64,000 nucleotides of DNA from Phytophthora sp. 'mugwort' (Eukaryota > Oomycota > Peronosporomycetes > Peronosporales > Peronosporaceae): contig JAUCEF010000003.1 in the NCBI GenBank assembly GCA_033558025.1, positions 2,940,001-3,004,000 on the forward strand. Reading direction: 5' to 3'. The position numbers and the translations under genes are program-made. Below, in pieces: positions 56,408-64,000 of this stretch (within the stretch, counting starts at the first letter, position 1; every line of letters begins with the position of its first letter). The notes below the pieces were generated by a model that saw only the letters and a list, made by a program, of their open reading frames with translations, had not been told where the DNA came from and made no database searches.

Positions 56408-57090
56408 ATGAGCGGTATTCCAGACTTCGGCGCTTCCTTGCCAAAGAAATTCAAGTCTGCTGGCATGGGCGACATCCCTGCACTTGACATCAAAAAGTTG
56501 TTTAGAATGGTTGTCCTTGGCCCCTCATTCAGCGGGAAGAACAATTTCTGTATGTTCATCCTCAAGCATTCTCCTCACGTGTTCGCGCATCTAACGATCA
56601 TCGCGCGCAATCCACACCAAGAATTGTACGAATATCTCCGAGATAAGCTGGAAGATTTCATTACTTTTGCTGATCCAGATATGCCCCCAAAAGTTGGTCA
56701 AGTACGTCATACACCTATGAGTTCTAACAAACCTGAGCTTGGCATCAAGATGACTATAGCAACGATAAGCTACTTCAGAAGAATATCTTTTCACATTATA
56801 TGACCAGGGGCCGACATTTCAAAATATCAACCATATTCCTTAGCCACAGCTACTTTGCTACTGATAAGATGATTCGCTTGAATTCAGAGTACGTAGCGAT
56901 CCTAAAAGCTAAATCGAAGCGTGATTTACAGATGGTGGTCAAGGACTTCAATATCAAGGGAGTTGATGACCGATCGATTGTCTATTACTACAACAAAGCC
57001 ACTGAGCAAAAGGGACAGATGTTGTTCATTGACTCTGTGAAGGGACAAATCAGGTACAACTTTGATAGGCCTATTGCGATGGAAGAGTAA
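56408..57090 (+). pseudogene. FtsK/HerA-type genome-packaging ATPase, frameshifted
   Basis: The start MSGIPDFGASLPKKF is typical of Polinton packaging ATPases. Walker A is GPSFSGKN (residues 38-45), with Asn where Thr/Ser is usual. The Walker B region lies at about 56745. Reading switches frame there: DDYSND and then LLQKNIFSHYMTRGRH continue in the frame of 56800-57090. The hydrophobic strand just before the acidic pair is not seen in either frame, so a small deletion is possible. The C-terminal part includes ISTIFLSHSYFATDKMIR, the sensor/arginine region. The enzyme would pump element DNA into capsids. Confidence 0.85.
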
Positions 57091-57137
57091 TTCCAATTAA
57101 TCAATCAGAAAAATGCTTAACATCATATACAACTAAA

Positions 57138-58021
57138 ATGGCGAGCTTTCTCAAACTTGACAGTACCAACCTAATCCAAAATGGATACAACTCAACTTGG
57201 AAATACTCGTTCCCTGGTTCAGCTGCTGACTTTCGTGATGTAGTATGCGCAGTCCAAAGCATCAACATGCACAACTCGGAATATAATATCGATGCGATGC
57301 AGTTCCAAACACAAGCTTCAAGGTTGAAGTCCCGACTGCGGCTACTACTTCTACTACCAGTATCACTCTACCGGATGGTATTTATTCTTACGATGATATC
57401 AATCGCAGCATTCAGACAGCCCTTGTTAATGCTAGAGCATATTTGATCGATCCAAGTGGAAACAACGTATTCTACCTAAAGCTTAGCGAAAACAGTGTTT
57501 ATTACGCTTGTCAGCTCGATTTTTCTCCGACTCCAACAACATTGCCAACTCTCGGAGGTACTTGGACAAGACCTGCAACTGGTCTATACTCAGCGGGAGG
57601 TACTGGATTACCTACCACCACCCGCGTTCCTCATCTTATTATCGATAATACCGAGTTTGGAAAGGTAGTTGGCCCAACTGCAGGTACCTATCCTGCTGCC
57701 TCCGCGATTGTTGCCAGTGCTCAGCTCTCTAACATCATTCCTCATATTCATCCCACAAGTTCATACATCGTACGTTGCGATCTGATCAAAAGTGAGTACC
57801 TTGCATCCGGTGATATTGTCAGTGCATTTGATAGAGGTGATGCAGCAATTGGTAAGCTAATCTCATATAAACCGAGTCAGTATGAGTGGATGAACTGCCA
57901 CAACGGTTCTCGCTCTACGATTACTATCAGTATTTATAACCAAAACGACAAGAAGGTAATCTTCCGTGATACTTCAGTTTCAATCATGCTGTTGCTAAGA
58001 CCAAAAAAAATAGGTAGCTAA
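57138..58021 (+). pseudogene. minor capsid (penton-like) protein, one frameshift
   Basis: The N-terminal block (MASFLKLDSTNLIQNGYNST...) continues to about 57310. The frame then shifts, and the rest is read in the phase of 57443-58021, with a segment DGIYSYDDINRSIQ in between. The protein is beta-rich with the C-terminal features of Polinton penton proteins (SYIVRCDLIKSEYLASGDIV, ITISIYNQNDKKV, MLLLRPKK). It would form pentameric vertices with a single jelly-roll fold. Its position directly after the ATPase matches many Polintons. Confidence 0.75.
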
Positions 58022-58787
58022 TGCTTCTTTTTTTCTCACAAACGGAATGAACCACCAGACTACGCATTGCGCAAATCCTATCCATGTGATCCTTAGCTTC
58101 TTGGCTCCCCTTTACAAATTTCTTACTTTTTGGCTTGGCGACGCCGACACCATATCGTCTCTTTACTTCTCCGCGAATAGACTTGATTAGGTTTTCATGA
58201 TCAGGTTTGGTCGCCTTGGATAGAAGGTACTTTTCACCCGCATCTACAGCATCACTTCGAAGCCCCTTTCGCTTTGCGTACGAAAGAGCTCGCTTTGCCC
58301 TCTTCTTTACGTCAGTCATAGTTAGACGATCACCCTCTTTATCAGAATCACTGTCATAAACGCCAATACCCGTCATGGAACGAATGGCTGCTCTTGCTGG
58401 AATAGTCGCTGATGGCTGTCCAGCATATGTAGCGAGAGCGGGAACAGCGAGATCAGCTGCGCGAGACAATAGTTCCGAATTTTTAGCGAACTTAAAAGCT
58501 GATTTAATGCCTCCCCATATCTTGGACCAAATACTCGCTCCATACATGCCACCTCCTTGCATCTGCTTGAATGGATAGCCAATTTCCTTCTTTGTGATAG
58601 TTAGACGCGTGCCTTTCCCTGCTTTGTGTGCTTTGACCGCTTTAGCGTACGATTCAGGGTGTAGATGTAGTGTAGCTCCGGTTCCACTTAGATCATCTTT
58701 AGACAGCGATAATGTACCGGTCTCGAACGCTCGCTTAAGCTTCGCCTCGGGGATTGTTGATGAAACTGATAACTCCTTGAAAGCCAT
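57984..58787 (-). CDS. small basic capsid-associated protein (pX/pVI-like)
   Basis: This 267-residue minus-strand frame starts MAFKELSVSSTIPEAKLKRAF. It has the linker HPESYAKAVKAHKAGKGTRLTI, a GGGMYGASIWSKIWGGIKSA segment and a Gly/Ala-rich helical region (LAVPALATYAGQPSA). Its second half is very basic and should bind DNA or the inner capsid. The layout resembles small virion proteins of Polinton-like viruses and adenovirus minor core/cement proteins. The last 20 residues, after about 58045, overlap the penton 3' end by 38 bp and look foreign to the rest. A late frameshift may have removed the original stop. Confidence 0.6.
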   Translation of the reverse strand: MAFKELSVSSTIPEAKLKRAFETGTLSLSKDDLSGTGATLHLHPESYAKAVKAHKAGKGTRLTITKKEIGYPFKQMQGGGMYGASIWSKIWGGIKSAFKFAKNSELLSRAADLAVPALATYAGQPSATIPARAAIRSMTGIGVYDSDSDKEGDRLTMTDVKKRAKRALSYAKRKGLRSDAVDAGEKYLLSKATKPDHENLIKSIRGEVKRRYGVGVAKPKSKKFVKGSQEAKDHMDRICAMRSLVVHSVCEKKRSISYLFFLVLATA

Positions 58788-58795
58788 GATTAATT

Positions 58796-58802
58796 CTATA
58801 TA
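58796..58802 (-). promoter_or_regulatory. TATATAG motif (minus strand)
   Basis: It reads TATATAG on the minus strand, nine bases upstream of the start codon at 58787. Confidence 0.6.
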
Positions 58803-59179
58803 ATAATCAAGTTTAAATCTTTCATTTTTGAAAATACTTGTGGCTTATTGTGCTGCTTGGAATATAGCCAGAGCATACACCATATTCCACAAAAATCACC
58901 ATACGTACCTTGGAATTGCTTGGGATTATACTTCCCGATACCATACTTCGTTGGTGCTGCTTCTCCCATTGAATCGAAGAATTCACCATTATGGACAGCC
59001 TGCCAGTGTCCTACATCGAGATTAGGTGGCCTAAGTAAAACCAGATATGAATCTTTCTTCGAAATTGGTTTCGTAATTTCACTCGATTCGAATATATTAT
59101 CCAGGTGGACACCTAATCGATCCGCGAGTTGAATTAGATCATGATCGCTTGTGATTGGCTTAATTTGATGAGCCATCAT
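58796..59179 (-). CDS. adenain-like cysteine protease
   Basis: The product is about 127 residues from the Met at 59179; an in-frame start at 59212 would overlap the promoter motif. The catalytic set of adenovirus-type proteases is visible in order: DVGHWQAVHN (His), EFFDSMG (Asp), PKQFQGTYG (Gln) and DFCGIWC (Cys). Polinton and adenovirus proteases cleave capsid and core precursors during virion maturation. The frame is intact. It is divergently transcribed from the MCP across a shared TATATAG-type site. Confidence 0.85.
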   Translation of the reverse strand: MMAHQIKPITSDHDLIQLADRLGVHLDNIFESSEITKPISKKDSYLVLLRPPNLDVGHWQAVHNGEFFDSMGEAAPTKYGIGKYNPKQFQGTYGDFCGIWCMLWLYSKQHNKPQVFSKMKDLNLIII

Positions 59180-59210
59180 ATTTAGTTTCGATGAAAGTAT
59201 ATTAGAAACC

Positions 59211-59216
59211 ATATAG
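59211..59216 (+). promoter_or_regulatory. ATATAG motif between protease and MCP
   Basis: CATATAGATTC precedes the MCP ATG (59225) by eight bases. On the other strand the sequence reads CTATATGG, upstream of the protease start. Confidence 0.5.
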
Positions 59217-59224
59217 ATTCAACG

Positions 59225-60941
59225 ATGAGTGAAACTCAATTATCCGACCAATATTTGTACCAGAGCTCGCTCAAGAGCGATCATGAGATCAAGGTATCTT
59301 CAGGCAAGCGTGTCCGTTTGTTATCGACCTGAATCAGGGTTCGTACCAGAATGGTGTCATTACTATCGATGTCACTGCTCAGCTTAACAGTTCTGAAGGA
59401 TTTGCCTGCTTCGCGATGCTTACATCATGCTCCCATACAAGGTATCGATGAAGAATGGTGGTACCGCTCAGACTCTGCCTGCCAATCGCTTCTGCGCTAC
59501 TCTAAAGTGCGGCAACTGGAATGTTATCGATAGCATGTCGCTGGAACTCAATGGCAAGACCATTGTTTCGATGGCTGATTACAAGCTGTTTTGGAACAAT
59601 GTCCGTGCTCAGACAAGCTATAGTCCTCTGTACGCTGAAAAGCATGGAGCGGAGTCCTTCCTATTCCCTGATGCCGCTCAGTCTGCTCTGTACAGCTCTG
59701 CCACCAGTTCGACTACTGGAGATGGATACACTAACACTACTGCATTCTCATCTTCGTTTGCTACCACCGGTCCTTCTGGTGGTGCCTCTATCCCCAACGA
59801 TGGTCTCGTAAAGCGCCTGTTGTCGAACCCTCCTAATGCTGGCTCTGACTTCTCTACGGCGTGGCCTTCAGTAGGTGGGGCTGCTGCTTCTACCACAATT
59901 GCTAACCAAACGGCTCGTGGTGCTTTCGTAGCTGGTGCTGCTACTGCTAACACTATAATGGGAACGTGGAACTACATGCTAAAGGTTAAGCTAACCGATC
60001 TACACCCCATCTTTAAGGAACTCGACCTCATGGCTAATCCTCAAATCCGTCTCCGTTTCCGCGTCAATCAGGGTACTTCTAGTGTCTCTGTAGATGCTAC
60101 GAAGGGTATGTCGCTAACCAGTACTACTCTCGCGAGTGATAATGTCTATCCTGTGATGGTTGCGGCTTCTTCCACCGGTAATCCTATGGCGGGTGTTCTT
60201 GCTGCTTCTGCTCCATTCAGTATTTCCTGGGGTGCTATTGTTAATGCTCTTGAACCTACTATTGATGGTACTTACATGCCATTCACTACTTCTCGTCTGT
60301 ACGTACCATTCGTGCATCTTGAGAACCCTCAGGCTATTATCTCCAAGCCCGTAAAGAAGGTTCGATACAATGATTGCTATGCTCAGTGGTTCTACCAGCG
60401 CGCTGGTACTGGTAAGCAATCGACTCAGCTTAATGCTGCATTTGATCTTCAGCTATCGGCTTCTGTTAAGAATGCTAGGTACGTTATTCTCCTTCCTTTT
60501 GCTGAACAGACTGGTAGTTTTGCTTCCGCTGCTGTACAAGAGTTCCAGAGCCCGTTTGATTCGGCTCCTTGGACTCTTCACCCAGGTTCGAGCATTCGCA
60601 ACTTTAACGTTCGTATTGGTTCCCAGCGGACGTTTGACATCAGCCACGACTATGACTTCCACCACTTCACTAATGAAATCGCTAAGATCGCTTCGATTAA
60701 TGGTGATCTGACGCCTGAGCTGGTGAATGGTCTTCTTGACTATCAGACCTGGTCGCTAACTAACCGCGTTCTGATTGCTGAAGTTAGCCGCCTAACGGAG
60801 CGTGATGTACCTCAGGCGATTCAGGTCCAAGGTGTTAATGCTGGTTGCCAGGGTACGAACATGCTCGTATTGGTTGTGAGTGAGCAAGAGCTCTCCTACG
60901 ATCGTCTAACGGGTGAGGTACTCGATTTCACCACGGCTTAA
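59225..60941 (+). pseudogene. mcp: double-jelly-roll major capsid protein, frameshifted near the N-terminus
   Basis: The start MSETQLSDQYLYQSSLKS is followed by a frame change near 59322 (premature TGA at 59330) and another near 59415. From 59427 the frame is open for 504 codons. It shows features of Polinton MCPs: MSLELNGKTIVSMADYKLFWNNVR, DLHPIFKELDLMANPQIRLRFRVN, a Gly/Ser/Thr-rich loop near 59700-59860, and the late segment HHFTNEIAKIASINGDLTPELVNGL. A double jelly-roll fold forming trimeric capsomers is expected. Without correction the N-terminal arm would be lost. Confidence 0.9.
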
Positions 60942-60975
60942 ATAATTAATATTTTGATAAAGTATGCTAGCTATC

Positions 60976-60982
60976 TATATAG
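60976..60982 (+). promoter_or_regulatory. TATATAG promoter-like motif
   Basis: TATATAG ends five bases before the ATG at 60988. The wider sequence CTATCTATATAGATATC is partly palindromic. Confidence 0.6.
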
Positions 60983-60987
60983 ATATC

Positions 60988-61299
60988 ATGGACACAACTA
61001 TTACGTTCGGGAAGTACAAAAACTGCTCTATCCAGAGGGTGTATGAAAAGGATCCTAACTACTGTCGCTGGCTTCGTAATCAACCAAATTTAGATGAGGA
61101 AATTGCCAATTTTCTTGTGAGCAAGTTTGCAAATGGATCCGATGATGGATCGTACCTTCCAAATTTCGGGAAGTACAAGGGCAAGTCAGTAAAGCAAGTA
61201 TTTGCTCTTGATGAACAATATCTACAGTGGTTGCGTGCATCCAAATTCGCAACTGTAAAGGCGCCGAAGCTATGTGCTGCTATTGATGAGCTGATGTAA
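60988..61299 (+). CDS. protein with two ExoX-C-like repeats
   Basis: An intact 103-residue frame is made almost entirely of two repeats. Repeat one is FGKYKNCSIQRVYEKDPNYCRWL and repeat two FGKYKGKSVKQVFALDEQYLQWL, each followed by a helix. This is the module found at the C-terminus of exodeoxyribonuclease X-type proteins, here without a nuclease domain. It parallels the C-terminal half of the protein at 44792-45418. A nucleic-acid-binding accessory role is likely but unproven. Confidence 0.7.
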   Translation: MDTTITFGKYKNCSIQRVYEKDPNYCRWLRNQPNLDEEIANFLVSKFANGSDDGSYLPNFGKYKGKSVKQVFALDEQYLQWLRASKFATVKAPKLCAAIDELM

Positions 61300-61361
61300 G
61301 ACAATGACTTTTTTTCTCTCAATAACCCATATGAAACTTGAAAGAAAAAATATGACTGGAT

Positions 61362-61718
61362 TCATTGCATTGAAGTAAATTCATTAGTTCGCTCATCATT
61401 CACCAAGATGTTGGCATTTACATCAAGTGGTTTTATGCTCCATAAATGCCCGTTCTCCGAAGTTGGCATGGTCAAAACCCAAGCTTTATGCTTTGGGTAA
61501 GTACAATGATGCGCGTAATTCCAACGCTTCATAGACTTACCACATGGACATGAAACGTTATGATGGAGTCGAGCCTTAAAAATAATATCCATCATTTTCT
61601 CTGCTTTATCAATATCCGATACTGCTACAGGGAAATTACTTATCGGTTGGATCCAGCACCTTTCCTTCGATTTCGATTTTGGACACAGCTCACCAGTTTT
61701 CATATTAAAGTTGCACAT
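61362..61718 (-). CDS. small Cys/His-rich protein of unknown function
   Basis: This 118-residue minus-strand frame starts MCNFNMKTGELCPKSKSKER. A zinc-finger-like cluster is CPCGKSMKRWNYAHHCTYPKH. A TATATAG motif lies upstream (61738-61744, minus strand). It is the last gene before the right TIR and points inward. I do not recognise a family. Confidence 0.5.
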   Translation of the reverse strand: MCNFNMKTGELCPKSKSKERCWIQPISNFPVAVSDIDKAEKMMDIIFKARLHHNVSCPCGKSMKRWNYAHHCTYPKHKAWVLTMPTSENGHLWSIKPLDVNANILVNDERTNEFTSMQ

Positions 61719-61737
61719 TGTTAATATTGAAACCTGC

Positions 61738-61744
61738 CTATATA
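61738..61744 (-). promoter_or_regulatory. TATATAG motif (minus strand)
   Basis: It reads TATATAG on the minus strand, about 20 bases upstream of the start codon at 61718. Confidence 0.6.
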
Positions 61745-61848
61745 CTTAGTAGTTTATCCTTCAGGATCAATCTGAATTTGGTTTTCAAAATCTATTCTTG
61801 AGTCTCAAGGAGGTTGTGGAACTATATCTGAAGTGTTGCCTGCTCCTC

Positions 61849-62083
61849 TCACTCTCAGGTGGTCGAGAGGTTGTCCTCGTTGAAACCACCGGCTGTCGCT
61901 TCTAAGGAGACGAGCGCATTTAAAACTACTTCTGAAGTGGTGGCGCTTTCTCTCGTCCTGAGGTGGTCGAGAGGTTGTGTCGTCAAAGTCGTAGCATTGC
62001 ATTAGAAACGGTTAGCCCTATTCTCCTTGTTAAATAAAGCTAAGAAAAAAAACTGCCGGTGTAATGTGCTGGCTATTACTACT
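61849..62083 (-). repeat. Polinton right terminal inverted repeat
   Basis: It is 235 bp, the exact inverted partner of 42694-42928, followed by the second CTCGTG copy at 62084-62089. Confidence 0.95.
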
Positions 62084-64000
62084 CTCGTGCTTCGTTACAG
62101 ATTGCCAGTCTCGGATCGAGTTGCAGTAGTGCGTTGTCTACTGAGCCATTGAGACGACGAGTGGTGGCTCGAGCCATCGCTCCTCGTCTTAGATTCTCGT
62201 CTTCCACGCTGCAATTCAATCGCTGTGATATCACTCGAGAAGGGATTTGTGAAGTTCCCTATACGAAGCAATTCGTGTCAACAGAGGCGAGTTGGCACCA
62301 GGTGAACAAGTGACAATTCGAGTGAGTTTCTTACCATCGGATGCTCGAATACACTGAAGACGAGTTACCGTTGCTTGTCGATGGAGAACCGTTGTGAATC
62401 TGAGCTTACGAGGCGAAGGGATCCACCCGCACTTGTCGTTTTCAACGAATCGAGTCGTTCTTCCGACAGTGCCGTTAGGAGTCGTAGCTACCGCCAAGTT
62501 TCAAGTATACGCAACAGGTTACGACCATCTGGAGCTCGCTTGTCGGGTACCACTAGACACGTCACGTGCTCCGTTAACGGTTATTTTTCCTCGTGGGAAG
62601 ACGCTAAGTATGGCGTGTCCGAAGCTTCCAGTCGAGCTGCAATTCTCCAGTTCGAGTAGTGTGGCGTTTAACGCCCGTCTCGAGTTCTTCGACACGGACG
62701 GCAACTCGTTTGCATTACCCGTAGCTGGAAGTGCCGAGAATTGTCTGTTTACTAACTACCATTTCCTTCAGACTCACGGTTTAGCTGCCGAACTAGAAGA
62801 CGAATTAAATGACACGTCGGAGTCTCTAGAAACCGGTTCTACCGTCGTAAAATCTACCAAGGAACATCGTGGATCAACTAGCAATACGAGTCTCGAGTCG
62901 GATGGGAAACGCACGCGTGGATACCAGTTCTACACACACGCAACAGGTCGTTTCCCTGTGTATTTGCTCTCAACTCGACAAGTTCAAGCAGAGTTCGACA
63001 AACTCAAGGAATCTCAATTAACTCCAGTGCAACACGTGACAACAAATGGGTTTGTGACTGTAGATCCGTCCACGGGTCTGGAAGACGAAGCTCCGAGTTC
63101 CAGTAGTCTCACGTTGTTCACAGAAGGTGAAATCCAGTTCGTGCTGCAATACCTCAATGCCAATTTCCTTCGGACGCCTGTCACTCGTTTCCCTGAAGAT
63201 TTCGCTGACACTGCTGGACGTCCATTGTATGAACTCCTCGACATGATTTGTCTCAAGAAGCCTGGAGGTCTTTCAGTGCCTAGTTTTCGAGGCTCTAACG
63301 GCACTAACAAGCGGAAAACTGGAGACGCTACTTCGACACCAAATGGGAAAGCTTCTGGACCGAGTACAACGTCAAATGCTTCGGCGTCTGTGGCTCAACC
63401 GTCGAAAAAAGACCAGCTGACTCAATACACGGCTCAATACGTCGAACTGCTCAAGTTTCTTCGCGCATTTGGAGCTATGGTACACGACGTGTTTCCTGAG
63501 CATTTATTAGCTCAAGAGTTTTATGTACGAGCTTGTGAGAACCCACAAGCTGATCCTGCTCTTCTCTCTTCGCCATCGTATGCCACATTACCATTTGTAG
63601 CAAGACGTCGCGTGTTTCAAACCGAGTGGTTGGCTGCGAGTACGGAAGCATGGATGAAAGTCACTTACCAAGTGATCAAGTGTTTTTTACTCTCTCGTAT
63701 CACATGGAAAGGGTATCAGATGCAACAGCTTCAAGACGACAAAGAAAATGGCTCTGGAGAGATGACAAGTGCTAGGAATGACAAGCGAAAAGGAGACAAA
63801 CTGACGTCTGGTCGAGCGTGTCAAGGCAGTAACGTGTATAGTGAAGCTGAGATGGTCTTGATCCAGTGGCTCTGTGACCGTGTAGGATCTCTTCATAAAC
63901 CTCAACACCCAGTCACGACAACGCTCGTGACTCTACTGGAGACTCAGCTCGTGGATCTCAGTCGAGACTTGCGAGATGGTCGCTGGTTGTTTCATCTCGT
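62084..64000 (+). pseudogene. CFAP47: CFAP47-like flagellar protein gene, 3' part
   Basis: The host gene resumes at CTCGTG in the same frame as left of the element (HDLV, then VLRYRLPVSD), but small frame changes occur up to about 62392. From 62394 one frame is open to the window end, more than 530 codons. It contains VNLSLRGEGIHPHLSFS, an ENCLFTNYHFL segment typical of CFAP47, and a calponin-homology-like domain (FVLQYLNANFLRTPVTRFP, then LLKFLRAFGAMVHDVFPEHLL). CFAP47 acts in motile flagella. The gene continues beyond the window. The long open frame suggests that disruption is recent or that this part is still constrained. Confidence 0.7.

Larger units (their letters stand above)
42694..62083. 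mobile_element. Polinton/Maverick, complete 19.39-kb copy
   Basis: The ends are exact inverted repeats of 235 bp starting AGTAGTAATAGCC. The host duplication CTCGTG lies at 42688-42693 and 62084-62089, a 6-bp TSD. AGT-starting TIRs, a 6-bp TSD and a 15-25 kb size are Polinton hallmarks. Contents include protein-primed PolB, rve integrase, packaging ATPase, adenain-like protease and both capsid proteins. Cargo includes a Crinkler effector gene. Removing the element rejoins the CFAP47-like reading frame across CTCGTG. Most viral-type genes carry frameshifts or stops, whereas the CRN gene and several small genes are intact. Confidence 0.96.

Noticed and set aside
42694..62083. Free DNA virus or virophage contig
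   Set aside because: Both ends join the same host gene across a 6-bp duplication, so it is an integrated Polinton.
1..64000. CRISPR arrays or rRNA genes
   Set aside because: No regular spacer-repeat array and no rRNA core sequence was found.

Overview
The window looks like nuclear DNA of an oomycete, most likely Phytophthora or a related downy mildew. Genes are compact, with zero to a few short GT-AG introns. A Crinkler-type effector, oomycete-style bZIP genes, a GPI-type GH5 protein and many decayed Mutator-like elements are present. There are no rRNA genes, CRISPR arrays or convincing tRNAs.

Region 1 (1-10 kb) holds a minus-strand protein kinase homologue whose DFG aspartate is Asn, followed by a tandem pair of large multi-pass membrane proteins, one intact and one decayed. 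Region 2 (10-25.8 kb) is a transposon graveyard. It has one MULE with both 66-bp terminal inverted repeats and a 9-bp target duplication (10588-13775), further MULE pieces, and remnants resembling a pogo-type transposase, a SET-domain protein, a dioxygenase-like/C2H2 protein and a Myb/NAM-like protein. Region 3 (25.8-36.6 kb) is gene-rich: splicing factor SF3B4, a kelch protein with two introns, a small mosaic mitochondrial insertion (nad3/nad2/nad1 pieces), a GH5 protein with a signal peptide and GPI-like tail, and four tandem bZIP-like genes in an alternating A-B-A-B arrangement.

Region 4 (36.9-64 kb) is a long plus-strand gene for a CFAP47-like flagellar protein, interrupted twice. A 2.07-kb remnant that looks like a non-LTR retrotransposon sits at 39786-41852 between 14-bp direct repeats. 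A complete 19,390-bp Polinton/Maverick sits at 42694-62083, with identical 235-bp terminal inverted repeats and the 6-bp duplication CTCGTG. The host reading frame resumes after the element and runs off the window end.

The Polinton carries the expected replication, integration and virion set: protein-primed PolB with an HNH/Endo VII-like insertion, integrase with chromodomain, FtsK/HerA-type packaging ATPase, adenain-like protease, double-jelly-roll major capsid, penton-like minor capsid and a small basic capsid-associated protein. It also has a fibre with an S74 self-processing chaperone domain, a probable N-myristoylated small protein and two ExoX-C-like repeat proteins. Just inside its left terminus it carries an intact Crinkler (CRN) effector gene with a PD-(D/E)XK-like nuclease domain. 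A TATATAG motif sits close upstream of many element start codons and looks like an element-wide promoter. Most conserved element genes are broken by small indels or in-frame stops although the termini are identical, so the copy is recent but its genes are largely non-functional, or the assembly carries indel errors. The CRN-in-Polinton arrangement is the most notable find.
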